DNA of 64,000 nucleotides from assembly GCA_963835855.1 (NCBI GenBank), contig CAWIHA010000032.1:1-64000 (forward strand), given 5' to 3'. Position numbers and translations under genes: made by a program. Positions 26,491 through 35,359 of the stretch are shown here, piece by piece (within the stretch, counting starts at the first letter, position 1; the number at the start of each line of letters is the position of its first letter). The stretch is from CAWIHA01 sp963835855 (GTDB taxonomy: Bacteria; Acidobacteriota; Terriglobia; Bryobacterales; Bryobacteraceae). The notes under the pieces were generated by a model that was given only the letters and a program-made list of their open reading frames with translations, had not been told where the DNA came from and searched no databases.

Positions 26491-27762
26491 TTAACTCACC
26501 GCGCGCGCACGCGGGGGCCGCAGGATCAGGCTGACCACTGCGCACACCACCATCATGCCGGCCAGTATCAGATACACGTGATTGTACCCGGCGGCAATGT
26601 TACCGGCGGCTTTGGCCCGGTCGACCAGGTGCGCGAAGTACTTGGGCACCAGGTATCCCGAAATCCCGAACGCGGTGAACACCAGCCCATAATTCGCGCC
26701 GACGTGTTTCGGCCCGTAGTAATCCGCAGTCAGAGAAGGCATAAGCGCCAGGAAACCGCCGTAGGCGAAAGCCGCCACCGATAGCCCGGCCAGCACATGC
26801 CAGAACCCATTCGCTCCCCGCAGGAGAAAGGCGCAGGCGAACGCCGAAACGAAGCACATGGTAAGCAGCGTGCGCAAGCGCCCCAGGCGGTCCGAGACAC
26901 TGCCCCAGGCCAGCCTGCCGACGCCGTTGAACACGCTCATGATGCCAAGCGCGACAGCCCCAGTGAGTACAGCGCTGGTCTTGGCCAGCGCGGCGACCAG
27001 CGGCGCGGCCTGGCTGATTGCCGTCAGCCCTACAGAAGCGCCGAGGAAATAGGCCAGCCACAGCGCATAGAACTGCCAGGTGGCGAGCATCCCGCCGGGC
27101 GGTGTGTTCTCGCGGGCCGAGACCGCCGCCGCGGCCGGCTGCCATCCCGCCGGCCGCCAGCCCGCGGGCGGCGTCTTGCAAAATTGCGCCGCCGCTATCA
27201 CCCCTACCGCGGACACGATAGCGATCACGATGAAGGTGCTCGGAATCGTGGATGCGAACCGGCTCGGATCCTTGCCGATCAGGCGCTCTATGATAGGTGC
27301 AAACACTAACGGACTCACGCCCACTCCCATGACCGCGAGGCCAATCATCATGCCGCGCTTATCCGGGAACCACTTTACGAGGGTTGCGATCGGCGCTACG
27401 TACCCAAACCCCGTGCCCAAGCCGACCACGCACCCGTATGTCACGATCAGCGCGACCGGATTTCGGCCGAAAACGGCCGACAGCAGCCAGCCCGCCCCGA
27501 TAAGCGCTCCGCCTACGCTCGCAATGAGGCGCGGGCCGGAGCGGTCCTGCCACAGGCCGCCTAAGATCGTTCCCGCAACCAAAGCCAGAATCGAGTAGCT
27601 GAACGGGTCGTTCGTTTGCACATTGTTCCACCCGTAAGCCCGTGCCAGCGGCCCGCGAAACACGGACCACGAATAGAGCATGCCCAGCAACACCTGCATG
27701 AGGATGGGCGCCACGGCGTACTTCGTACGCGAGATAGCCAGTTGTGAAGCTGATGAAACCAT
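26491..27762 (-). CDS. MFS transporter, oxalate:formate antiporter-like
   Basis: I start it at ATG 27762 (MVSSASQLAISRTKYAV); the longer frame to 28044 only translates transposase debris. The 423-residue protein has twelve hydrophobic segments, an early MLYSWSVFRGPLARAYGW typical of the OxlT group, the loop 2-3 GLWQDRSGPR, the mid-protein KWFPDKRGMMIGLAVMG, and the C-half loop WGSVSDRLGR. OxlT-like carriers exchange small carboxylates across the inner membrane. It is convergent with the paaK unit. Confidence 0.85.
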   Translation of the reverse strand: MVSSASQLAISRTKYAVAPILMQVLLGMLYSWSVFRGPLARAYGWNNVQTNDPFSYSILALVAGTILGGLWQDRSGPRLIASVGGALIGAGWLLSAVFGRNPVALIVTYGCVVGLGTGFGYVAPIATLVKWFPDKRGMMIGLAVMGVGVSPLVFAPIIERLIGKDPSRFASTIPSTFIVIAIVSAVGVIAAAQFCKTPPAGWRPAGWQPAAAAVSARENTPPGGMLATWQFYALWLAYFLGASVGLTAISQAAPLVAALAKTSAVLTGAVALGIMSVFNGVGRLAWGSVSDRLGRLRTLLTMCFVSAFACAFLLRGANGFWHVLAGLSVAAFAYGGFLALMPSLTADYYGPKHVGANYGLVFTAFGISGYLVPKYFAHLVDRAKAAGNIAAGYNHVYLILAGMMVVCAVVSLILRPPRARAVS

Positions 27763-27959
27763 AAGTTCTCTGGACCCCTTATCGATTAGTACGGGCAGGC
27801 TCACGCCAAAACCCGTGCCCACGAGGCCGCAAGAGGCAGACCTGGTGGTTCTGCGTAGTATGTCATGAACCCGAGGGCTTGGCAAATGGCTTACGGCAAA
27901 CTTCAGGAGGGCCACGCCGATGACCAGGGCGGTGACCGCGGAGCGGCGGGCCTTTGCGT

Positions 27960-28166
27960 AGCGGCGATCTCGGCCGGCCAGGAGTGCACGGTGTCGCCGA
28001 GTTGGTAGACGTCGCGCAGGAGCCGGGGTGCGAGCTGCCGACACTGCTTGCGGGTGCGGCGCCTCTTTAGCAGAGGGAACAGAGGCGCTGTTTAAAGCGA
28101 TAGATCGCCTCCAGGGCCGTGGCGGCGGGTGAAGAAGTGCTCGTCAATGCCGAGCACCTGGGGGCA
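27960..28166 (-). mobile_element. Internally deleted ISL3-family remnant, copy 1
   Basis: On the minus strand the DNA reads VLGIDEHFFTRRHG, the start of the ISL3 DDE catalytic region. It then jumps directly into a late transposase segment (IYRFKQRLCS) without the intervening core. The same join occurs in copy 2 at 57998-58336, so both descend from one already deleted element. Similarity to copy 2 stops near 27960 at CTGGCCGGCCGAGATCGCC. The 5' reading frame of the MFS transporter appears extended only because of this debris. Confidence 0.65.
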
Positions 28167-28174
28167 GGGCATGC

Positions 28175-28334
28175 GCAACTCCCTGATCGCCCGAAAACTA
28201 CACATCACCGGCGCAACGCCAAGATCCAATGGGTGAAATACACGGCGCGGGGCTTTCGGAACCAGCAGAACTTCGTCCCCGCGATCTACTTCCATTGCGG
28301 CGGCCTCGATCTGGCTCCTCAAGCCACTCAATAG
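28175..28334 (+). mobile_element. ISL3 transposase C-terminal remnant
   Basis: The plus-strand frame reads NAKIQWVKYTARGFRNQQNF then AIYFHCGGLDLAP and a stop at 28334. ARGFRN followed by a hydrophobic strand is the C-terminal signature of ISL3-type transposases. No start or catalytic core is present. It abuts copy 1 in the opposite orientation, so the stretch 27.9-28.35 kb is an insertion-sequence graveyard beside the tRNA attachment site. Confidence 0.55.
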
Positions 28335-28349
28335 CCGGAAGCGCCTTTT

Positions 28350-28402
28350 TAGGAGCCAGTGGCCGCAAGGCCGTGTGGGTTCAAATCCCACCATCCGCAC
28401 CA
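28350..28402 (+). tRNA. tRNA-Leu(UAG) 3' half; left attachment site
   Basis: The segment reads from the anticodon loop (TTTAGGA, anticodon TAG) through the long variable arm GTGGCCGCAAGGCC, T-arm GTGGG-TTCAAAT-CCCAC, and acceptor strand to CCA at 28402. The 5' half (an acceptor strand GCGGATG would be expected) is not present upstream; transposase debris is there instead. This is a partial, non-functional gene. Positions 28368-28402 are the left copy of the direct repeat that bounds the integrated element. Confidence 0.7.
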
Positions 28403-28419
28403 GAAAAGCGCCTTTGTTT

Positions 28420-29541
28420 TCAATTGGTTCTGAGCGCATTTTCCCCGTGTACCAAATATGTACCAGGATCAACGGACCGCATCAGGTCCGTGATCCGCTG
28501 CTGTCTGGCCTGCGTCCACTTGGCATAGTGCTTCCGCACGATTGCCGGGCTGATTCCGAGGATATCGGCCACGTCCTGTTCTGTTCCGCCCTTCACCAGA
28601 ATTTCCGTTGCGAGCGTGTGCCGGAATCTATGGGCGTGGGCTCCTGGCACTCCCGACAAATTGAACACCGTGGCGAGCGTTCGAGATGCCACGCCCTTTA
28701 TGGCGCGCTTGGACATTGTGCCGTTCCAAAAAAAGTGAGCCGGCCGGCCGTGTGTTCCGCGCGGAATAGGCAGAGAATCGAGAGCGGCCTGTAGCTCAGT
28801 GGGGATCGGAAGGAAGACTGTACCGCCCGTCTTTTGGGTGTGTAGGAGTAACTGGCCGGCGCGCACGCGGTCTCGCCCCAGCGTGATTGCATCCGTGATG
28901 CGGAGTCCGGTGTATCGCAGCAGAAGAATCAGGGCCTTTGCCCGGAGGCGTTCATATGGAGCCCTGCCGAGCACATCGCAAGCGGCGATCATTCTGGCGA
29001 TCTCAGCGGGCTCGTAGGGCACCACCTCGGGTGGTTTGATGTTCCGTGGCACCTTCGTCTTCTTGGCGACGTTCTCCGCCATCCAGTTGCGCTCTACGCA
29101 GAAGCCGAAGAAGTAGCGGAGCCGCTGCAACTCCTTTAAGGCCGACAGTGACCCTAGCGCACGGCTGGCGCGGAAGGCGTCCAGATGCTCCAGCGTGATC
29201 TCCGAAAGGTCCGCAATGCCCACCCGGTCACAGTAGGCACGGAGGTGGCAAAGCGTGATCCGGTATTTAGCCTGCGTCGCGGCGGCCAGGTCACGGCAAT
29301 GCTGTTCAAACGCCGTGATTGCTTCCGAAACCGGCTTGAGCCGTGGTGCCCGTGGATCTTCAATCGCAGCGAGCTTGCGGATCGCGCGCTGCCAGTCCCG
29401 CGTACCAAGCGAGCGCCGATACCGCTTCCCGTTCAATTCTCCATCTGCCCAGATCGGGCATGGGCACTTCGTATGCGAACGGCCCCTCTCTGCGAATTGG
29501 CACTTTTTCAGGTGCCGCCGGTAGAGGTTAAGTTCAGCCAT
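28420..29541 (-). CDS. Tyrosine recombinase (integrase)
   Basis: The 373-residue protein has an N-terminal zinc-like segment (CPCPIWADGELNGKRYRRSLG), a core-binding SAM-like domain (residues 70-160) and a catalytic domain with LLLRYTGLRITDAITL (first Arg), HAHRFRHTLATEIL (H-x-x-R) and RKHYAKWTQ (nucleophilic Tyr). It cuts and joins the tRNA-Leu attachment sequence 18 bp from its 3' end. Its start overlaps the preceding DksA-like gene by 8 bp. All catalytic residues are present, so it could still be active. Confidence 0.93.
   Translation of the reverse strand: MAELNLYRRHLKKCQFAERGRSHTKCPCPIWADGELNGKRYRRSLGTRDWQRAIRKLAAIEDPRAPRLKPVSEAITAFEQHCRDLAAATQAKYRITLCHLRAYCDRVGIADLSEITLEHLDAFRASRALGSLSALKELQRLRYFFGFCVERNWMAENVAKKTKVPRNIKPPEVVPYEPAEIARMIAACDVLGRAPYERLRAKALILLLRYTGLRITDAITLGRDRVRAGQLLLHTQKTGGTVFLPIPTELQAALDSLPIPRGTHGRPAHFFWNGTMSKRAIKGVASRTLATVFNLSGVPGAHAHRFRHTLATEILVKGGTEQDVADILGISPAIVRKHYAKWTQARQQRITDLMRSVDPGTYLVHGENALRTN
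28445..28465. promoter_or_regulatory. Putative integrase arm-type site, left
   Basis: The word CCGTGTACCA followed by AATATGTACCA contains two GTACCA repeats and lies 43 bp inside the left attachment repeat, within the integrase 3' coding end. A 19/21 match in the same orientation is at 43765-43785, near the right end. Paired short direct repeats near both termini are what tyrosine integrases bind with their N-terminal domain. Confidence 0.4.
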
Positions 29542-30034
29542 GTGTCAACCTTTCCCTTGTTTCGTAGCTGGCCGTCTTAGCCCTCGCACTTTCTCCGTTC
29601 GCTAAGGTCGGTTCGGTCAGGAAACGGCGTTGCTTCGGGGATAGGACGCGATAGACAAGATAGGCTTCGGACGAAGCCACATTCAAATAGGCCTCGTGCC
29701 CATTCCGGTCGGTAGCCTCCTGACACTTGAGGCAGAAGGTCGCCCACGGCACGGCCGCCAGCCGCTTCGGGCTGATCTCCTCTTCGCAGTGCGCACATAT
29801 CCCGAAGCTGCCCCCATCGATACGGCGCAGAGCCGCCTCGATATTCCGCAGTAACTTGGATTCGCGGTCCAAGTTCCGAGCCGCCAGTTCGTGCTCCGCT
29901 ATGCGTGCCGCCTCGTCAACATCATCCGCGCACTTCTCAGTGGCAACCCCATCCCTTCGCCGAAAGATATCGGTCAGTTCGGCGTGTTGGGCCTCTAAAA
30001 TCTGTCGGAAACGGCCTACTTCCGCTTCGCCCAC
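29534..30034 (-). CDS. DksA/TraR-type zinc-finger protein
   Basis: A coiled-coil start (residues 5-70) is followed by a C4 zinc finger, FGICAHCEEEISPKRLAAVPWATFCLKCQ. This is the DksA/TraR signature that enters the RNA polymerase secondary channel. At 166 aa it is longer than TraR. It is the gene just before the integrase and overlaps it by 8 bp. The likely role is adjusting host or element transcription, for example under stress. Confidence 0.9.
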   Translation of the reverse strand: MGEAEVGRFRQILEAQHAELTDIFRRRDGVATEKCADDVDEAARIAEHELAARNLDRESKLLRNIEAALRRIDGGSFGICAHCEEEISPKRLAAVPWATFCLKCQEATDRNGHEAYLNVASSEAYLVYRVLSPKQRRFLTEPTLANGESARAKTASYETRERLTHG

Positions 30035-30231
30035 GTTTTACCTTGCTTGGCTGCCTTCTTCGCCTTGGCTTTCCGCTTCGCTTCGCGCGCTGCTGCGGCC
30101 TTCCGCGCCCGCTCGGAGCGCTCCTCGGGCGTCATGTTGGCTGCCGAGAGCTTCCCGCCCTGGCTTCCCATCCGCCTGAAGAATTCCAACATCTCAGTCA
30201 TAGAGCCGAACGTCCTCTTCCCTTTGGCCAT
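30016..30231 (-). CDS. Small basic Ala/Lys-rich protein (71 aa)
   Basis: The protein begins MAKGKRTFGSMTEMLEFFRRMGS, shown here as MAKGKRTFGSMTEML, and ends in an Arg/Lys/Ala-rich helix (ARKAAAAREAKRKAKAKKA), likely a nucleic-acid-binding tail. Its 3' end overlaps the DksA-like start by 19 bp, so it heads the integrase operon. I do not recognise a family. Confidence 0.6.
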   Translation of the reverse strand: MAKGKRTFGSMTEMLEFFRRMGSQGGKLSAANMTPEERSERARKAAAAREAKRKAKAKKAAKQGKTWAKRK

Positions 30232-30344
30232 GCCCCAATAGCGTACTTGCTTGGGGCCTTAGATGGCCCTTGACACATCTAAGGGCCTTAGATTATACTC
30301 TAATCCATGCGCACAACAGGCGCAAGGGAAAAAAAGGAGCCTAC

Positions 30345-30950
30345 ATGCTAGATCGAAACCAACCCTCCAGCCCGTTGGAGGAAACCCCCAATGAGTGCCA
30401 GTATAACCTTACGATGTTCGACATGGACGGCGCGGCGGTGCAAGAACACGACCTCACACGCGAAGAATTCAACGCATTGAAACAGAGTCTCGCAACGTTG
30501 CGCGGTCTTGAAACTCCCGTTTCAGAGAATGTCGAAACAGGGCAGAGTGACGCCGCCACGGAACCGGCCCCTGCAAGGCCCGTCCTTCTGGCCAGACCCC
30601 ACCAGGATGTTATCACCCAGGCCGAACTGCGGAATGCCCTGGATCTGGAGAACCGGAAAGAGGCCGCGCTCTTGAAACTCCGCGCTCGCATGGAAGCAGG
30701 GGCCGCTGTCGAGCAGGGGCCGCTCACGGCCGAACTCGATTTGCGGGCACAACCAATAGGGAAGATGAACCCTATGCCCTTTCCGTGCATCGGTGCCCAT
30801 CTTGAGAATTGGGGCGTATACGTATGCCCGACAGAATGGTCTGCCGAAGCCCTGGAACGCGAGAACCCTGGTAGTGCCCGCGCCCGTTTCCTTTCTCCGG
30901 CGCGCGTGAGCCTGCCAAAACCATGCGCAAGCCAGGAGGCTCGCCAGTGA
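30345..30950 (+). CDS. Hypothetical element protein (201 aa)
   Basis: ATG 30345 follows AAGGAG at the right distance; the frame extends upstream to 30270 without need. The protein is acidic, with an N-terminal beta-prone part (YNLTMFDMDGAAVQEHDLT), a Pro/Ala linker and a helical middle. No family is recognised. It is the only plus-strand gene of the element, facing away from the integrase operon; the gap 30232-30344 must hold both promoters. Confidence 0.6.
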   Translation: MLDRNQPSSPLEETPNECQYNLTMFDMDGAAVQEHDLTREEFNALKQSLATLRGLETPVSENVETGQSDAATEPAPARPVLLARPHQDVITQAELRNALDLENRKEAALLKLRARMEAGAAVEQGPLTAELDLRAQPIGKMNPMPFPCIGAHLENWGVYVCPTEWSAEALERENPGSARARFLSPARVSLPKPCASQEARQ

Positions 30951-31140
30951 CTCAACCATCTGCCGGTCTTTCCCCTCGCCCTGGCCTGATGCCCTTCCAG
31001 GATGGGTACCCACAGTCCGCTCGGAGGTGACGGCCGAAGCGGTCAGGAGATCAGGAGACTCGGGGTGAATGTTGGCTCCGCTGGCTGCTTAGCAGCATCA
31101 AGGCTGATGGCTAAGAGCACGGAGGAGGTGCAGTAACGCC

Positions 31141-31434
31141 CTATTGAATCAGACCGCCCTGCGCCTGCGGCTCCAGCCGGATCTCGCCGTAGACCTCCTC
31201 ATACCTCAAAATGTTCTGCTGAAGGACGTTGAACAGGGATTTCGCCAGTGGTGGGCTCAGGTAAACGGCTTGGAAATTCTCTACCGACATGGGGCTGCCT
31301 GGTGCCTCCTGGCGGACGATGCCAAACAAAATGAAAAAATCCCAAAGACTCACACTCACTTGCACGCCGTTGGCGTAATTCTCGCGGTATTCGCTACCCC
31401 GAACAAGCGGAATCTGCGGTTGCGGTCGTGTCAT
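31141..31434 (-). CDS. DUF3467-family protein
   Basis: The 97-residue protein has EYRENYANGVQVSVSLWDFF, then a strand with FQAVYLSPPLAKSLFNVLQQN and ILRYEEVYGEI. This order (YAN-x-V, DF, a LSP-AK-L helix and YE--G) is the DUF3467 pattern. Its function is unknown; such proteins are scattered in phage-like and chromosomal loci. It lies 12 bp downstream of the tape-measure 3' part. Confidence 0.75.
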   Translation of the reverse strand: MTRPQPQIPLVRGSEYRENYANGVQVSVSLWDFFILFGIVRQEAPGSPMSVENFQAVYLSPPLAKSLFNVLQQNILRYEEVYGEIRLEPQAQGGLIQ

Positions 31435-31446
31435 AATTTCCTTCCA

Positions 31447-32767
31447 CTAAGAAATGAGTAAACCCGGTTGCTGCATCATGGCGGAGTTTTGAAGCCGCCC
31501 ATCACTAGCGCTGAGTGCATCGGAATAGCCATCCTGGATGTAACTCGGTGTCACGGTGCGGGCGACTCTGCCCTCAAGTAAGTCAGCGGCGGATTGTCCG
31601 CCAACGTTCAGTGTCAGGCTGGTGGGCGCTGGATAATTGCCAGTGGCGTAACCACCCAGAACAGGAAGGTTGCTCTGGAATGTATTGGGCGTTCCGTTCA
31701 CGTAAACCGCCTGCTGATAGAGCTTGCCAGCCATTTCCGCCAGGCTCGCAGACTGTGGAGTGGCTGCCGACATGGGCATCTTCTGTCCAGTGGCCTGCGA
31801 ATATAGAAGGACCATTTTGCGTACTTCGGGATCGCGGACGGCTATGCTGATGTGGCCCCCATATTTCTGTTGGGCGAGTTGCGCGATCTGGCGCCCAAGC
31901 GCGTCGTCAATCCTGACACCATAAATCTGCTTAATTAGGCGTTCCGCTTCCTTCTCCGGGGATTCGACACCGAACAATTTTTCGCCCAAGCCGATTCCAG
32001 CGCCCACGGCAGCGCCAATCGCGGCCCCCAGAGGACCACCCGCTTCGAAACCGATCATTGCACCGCCAAGGGTCCCTTCTGCCACGCCGCCCCACGTTCC
32101 TCTGCTTGTCCCGAGTAGGCCCCTGGTCGCAAGCAACATGCCACCAGTACTGAGCGCGGCACCGGCCAAACCGCTTACACCGCTTATCCCTCCTTCGGCT
32201 GGTTCTCCGTTCGGGCCAGCCGTGGCCGTCCCCACGGGGACGCCGCGAGTGAAGCCCCCCAAATCCATCTTCTTGAAGCTGGAAATGAGGCCAGAGAAGC
32301 CCCCCAGAGCGTGCCCAGTATCGCTTGGTGAACCCGGAGCACCAAAATCCCAGGGCAACGTCATTCCGCCACTCTGATAGGTTCCCCCACCCAATAGACC
32401 GGACCACGCACCGTTGGTTCCACGTGGACCGCCGAATAGCCGCATGAGCGGGCTCAACGTGTTCCCCCAACCTGAGCCGCCCCCGCCACCGCCGATCCCG
32501 CCCGGCACGGCGAACGGTGCTGTGCCCGCGAACGCTTCCCCAGAAGTATCGATACCACTGGGCACAACCACGCTGCCGCCACCGCCGAAACCCAAGCCGT
32601 TAATGATGCTTGTGGGCGTGGGCGGAAGCGTGAGGCCCCTCAGCCATGCTGCCATGCTCGGGGTGCCCGGCACGCTGAGCGACGCTGCTCCGCTGGCAGA
32701 GGGCAGCGCACCAGGGCGATTACGGATGATATCTGTCAGGGCTCCCATTACTTGAGAATTTTCAATC
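31447..32767 (-). pseudogene. Tape-measure protein gene, 3' part
   Basis: This is the C-terminal part of the phage tail tape-measure protein, cut off by IS21. It is Gly/Ala-rich and low-complexity (for example GGIGGGGGGSGWGN), with a hydrophobic Gly stretch (GGPLGAAIGAAVGAGIGLG) and a folded end. An internal ATG at 32748 could let a 433-residue fragment be made. Removing the IS and one copy of its 6-bp target duplication joins it in frame to 35360-37809, giving 1257 codons including the stop. Confidence 0.75.
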
Positions 32768-32963
32768 GTGGCGTGTCAAGGGCGGAGTAAAACTAGACCA
32801 CCGGGGCGGCGGGCAAGTAGACCAGTTCACGGGCAGTTAGGGTTTTGCTTTGAAGGACTTGCGGGGCGGCTAGAGCGAAGCCCGGCGAGGCCGTAGGCCG
32901 AGCGCTTCGGGCGCAGCGAAGGCCGCCCTTGCAAGTCGGCGTACGATTCGCGGGGCAGGCCAG

Positions 32964-33728
32964 CTAAGAACGAGGCTTCGGTGCCCGCTTGCGCTTGCTG
33001 TCCTTGAGCCGGTAACTTTCCCCGTTCATCTCCAGGATGTGGACGTGATGCGTGAGCCGGTCCAGCAGGGCTCCCGTCAGCCGCTCGCTTCCGAAAGCCT
33101 CGGTCCATTCGTTGAACGGCAGGTTGCTGGTAACCAGCGTGGCGCTGCGTTCGTAGCGCCGGCTGAAGACCTCGAACATCAGTTCGGCTCCGGTCTTGGA
33201 CAGCGGCACGAAGCCCAGTTCATCCACGATCAGCAGCTCGAAGCTGGAGAGCGCTTTCTGGAAGCGCATCAGCCGCCGTTCATCCTTGGCTTCGATCAGC
33301 TCATGCGCCAGCGACGCCGCGGTGGTGAACCGGACGGGGAAACCCTTCTGGCAAGCGGCCAGACCCAGGGCCAGTGCGAGGTGTGTTTTCCCGGTGCCCG
33401 AGTTCCCTAACGCCAGGACGTTTTCCTTGCGCTCGATGAACTCGCAGCGGGCCAGATCCAGCACCAGCGACTTATTTAAGGAGGGGATCGCCAGGAAGTC
33501 GAAGGTGTCCAGACTCTTGACCACGTCAAACTTGGCTTGGCGGATGCGGCGCTCGGTGGCCCGTCGTTCGCGGTCCAGCAGTTCCAGTTCGGCAAGCCGC
33601 AGCAGGTAACGCGGAAAATCTACGCCCTCGGCGGCACACTGCCGGGCGACCTTGTCATATTCGCGCAGGAACGTCGGCAAGCGCAGCGTCTTCAGATGGT
33701 GTTCCAGCAAGACCTGGGGCGTGTCCAT
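32964..33728 (-). CDS. istB: IS21 helper ATPase IstB
   Basis: The start is ATG 33728, overlapping the istA stop (ATGA); a longer upstream frame is a shadow of istA. The 254-residue protein has DnaC/IstB features: a helical N-terminus (LKTLRLPTFLREY), Walker A NSGTGKTHLALALG, Walker B LLIVDELGFVPL and the sensor region RSATLVTSNLPFNEW. It loads and regulates the IstA transposase at the target. Confidence 0.95.
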   Translation of the reverse strand: MDTPQVLLEHHLKTLRLPTFLREYDKVARQCAAEGVDFPRYLLRLAELELLDRERRATERRIRQAKFDVVKSLDTFDFLAIPSLNKSLVLDLARCEFIERKENVLALGNSGTGKTHLALALGLAACQKGFPVRFTTAASLAHELIEAKDERRLMRFQKALSSFELLIVDELGFVPLSKTGAELMFEVFSRRYERSATLVTSNLPFNEWTEAFGSERLTGALLDRLTHHVHILEMNGESYRLKDSKRKRAPKPRS

Positions 33729-35245
33729 CAGCGGGCTCCCTGGCTCAACAGCGCAAGGTAGTCCGCGGCCGCGGTGGTCGCCACTTGCGCTGCCGGCAGG
33801 TGTGGATAGTTCTCCAGATCCAACCGCGCCGGCCGCTGCTCGATACGGCACAGCAGCAGATGCTTGACCGCATCCAACGAGATCGCACCCAGCCGCAGAG
33901 CATCGTCGATGGCCCGCGCCACCTCCGGCAACGGGAACGTCTCCAGCAGCCGCAGTGTCTGCACGTACTCGCGTTTGCCCTTTTTACCCAGACGCGCTTC
34001 CATCAAACGGCGCAGTTGTGCGAAGCCTTCCGGCAGATCCCAGCCAGACAATGGCGCGGCCTGGTCCAGCGCATTCGGCTTCCGCTCCAACAGCGCCAGG
34101 TAGTGCAGCGGATCGAAGATCATGTCTTCGCGTTCATAGCTCCGGGGGTGGCGCGCGATCACCTCGCTCGCCGCGCAGATCACGACTTCATGCACAAACC
34201 CTTTCACCAACACTTCGCGGTGTCCCCACTGAACCGGCACCGAGTAGTCGTTGGCGCGATAGCGCACCAGCGCCATCGAAGTCACCCGCGTCAAACGCTT
34301 GTCGCAGGCTTCGTACGGCGCTGTCGGCAAGGGCAGCAGCTGCTCCTGGTCCTTTTGGAAACGCTCGCCGATGGTCTGCTGGTATCCGCGCAGTTTGCGT
34401 TCGCGCCGCTTTTGGCATTGGACCAGCAGATGCGCGTTGAACTTCTCCCAGCTGGCGTATCGCGGAACCGGCACCATGAAGTTCCGCCGCGCGTAGCCCA
34501 CCAGCCCTTCCACCTTCCCCTTGTCGTTGCCCTTGCCGGGACGTCCGAACTTCTCCGCGAACAGGTAATGGCTTTCGAGTTCGGTGAACGCTCGGGTTTT
34601 CATCCGCGTCCCATCGCCCAGAATCCGCGCCACCGCCAGCTTGGTGTTGTCGTACAGGATCGTGCGCGGGACTCCGCCGAAGTAAGCGAAGGCGTGGTTA
34701 TGGCCTTCCAGAAATGCTTCCGTCGTCTCGGCCGGGAAGGCCATCACGAAGCAGTCATCGGACTGCGGCAGGTCCATCGCCAAGTAGTGCGCTTTGCGCT
34801 CCACGCCGCCGATTACGGCCAGCGCTTCGCCGAAGTCGGCCTGAGCATCCCCGGGTGGATGCTCCAAGGGTACAAACATCTCGCGCTGGCTCAGCTTCCG
34901 CAGCCGCACGTAGTCCTTCACGATCGTGTAGCCGCCCGTGTAGCCGTGCTCGTCGCGTAGCCGTTCGAAGATCCGCTTGGCTGTGTGGCGCTGTTTTTTG
35001 TCGCGGATCTTGTCGTCTTCCAGGATCTGGTCGATGGTTCCCACCCAGGCGTCCAGCTTGGGCCGGCGTGCCGGCTGCTGCCGCCGGTAGCCGGGTGGCA
35101 CTGCGTACCGCAGCATCTTCCGCACTGTTTCGCGAGCCAGCCCGAACTTCCGGGCCGCCTCCCGTTCGCTCATCTGGTCGACGACGACCGCCCGCCGGAC
35201 CCGTGCATATAGCTCCACTGTGTACACCCCTCCGGTATTCCACAA
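33728..35245 (-). CDS. istA: IS21 transposase IstA
   Basis: The 505-residue protein has an N-terminal HTH (EREAARKFGLARETVRKML), a second DNA-binding region, and the RNase H-fold DDE core with GDAQADFGEALAV (first Asp), RTILYDNTKLAV (second Asp) and a Glu in the following helical part. The C-terminal beta domain has NDYSVPVQWGHREVLVK. The length is normal for IstA. Expression is probably from the right end, through the short leader between 35246 and 35359. Confidence 0.95.
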   Translation of the reverse strand: MWNTGGVYTVELYARVRRAVVVDQMSEREAARKFGLARETVRKMLRYAVPPGYRRQQPARRPKLDAWVGTIDQILEDDKIRDKKQRHTAKRIFERLRDEHGYTGGYTIVKDYVRLRKLSQREMFVPLEHPPGDAQADFGEALAVIGGVERKAHYLAMDLPQSDDCFVMAFPAETTEAFLEGHNHAFAYFGGVPRTILYDNTKLAVARILGDGTRMKTRAFTELESHYLFAEKFGRPGKGNDKGKVEGLVGYARRNFMVPVPRYASWEKFNAHLLVQCQKRRERKLRGYQQTIGERFQKDQEQLLPLPTAPYEACDKRLTRVTSMALVRYRANDYSVPVQWGHREVLVKGFVHEVVICAASEVIARHPRSYEREDMIFDPLHYLALLERKPNALDQAAPLSGWDLPEGFAQLRRLMEARLGKKGKREYVQTLRLLETFPLPEVARAIDDALRLGAISLDAVKHLLLCRIEQRPARLDLENYPHLPAAQVATTAAADYLALLSQGAR

Positions 35246-35359
35246 AACAAAACCCTATGGGAATGTTCGATGGAACCAGTTTCCCGGCGGTCTACTTTCC
35301 TTCCGCCGAAACGCCGCTTACGCGGCGTTTACTGGTCTATTTTGCATCCGGCGCTTATA

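Larger units (their letters stand above)
32774..35359 (-). mobile_element. Complete IS21-family insertion sequence
   Basis: The 2586-bp element contains istA and istB on the minus strand. It ends in imperfect 26-bp inverted repeats (TGTCAAGGGCGGAGTAAAAC... against TATAAGCGCCGGATGCAAAA..., both ending TAGACC). It is flanked by a perfect 6-bp target duplication GTGGCG at 32768-32773 and 35360-35365. Additional AGTAGACC-like internal repeats near both ends are typical of IS21 transposase sites. The element splits the tape-measure gene and appears intact. Confidence 0.88.

Noticed and set aside
27763..28044. N-terminal extension of the MFS transporter
   Set aside because: The extra 94 codons translate the ISL3 remnant and do not resemble a transporter; the Met at 27762 fits the OxlT family start.
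28092..28472. Minus-strand frame containing GFEPTRPCGHW
   Set aside because: This phrase is the translation of a tRNA 3' end; the frame covers the tRNA-Leu half and transposase debris.
33785..34960. 391-residue plus-strand frame in the IS
   Set aside because: It lies opposite istA, and its composition is that of a shadow.
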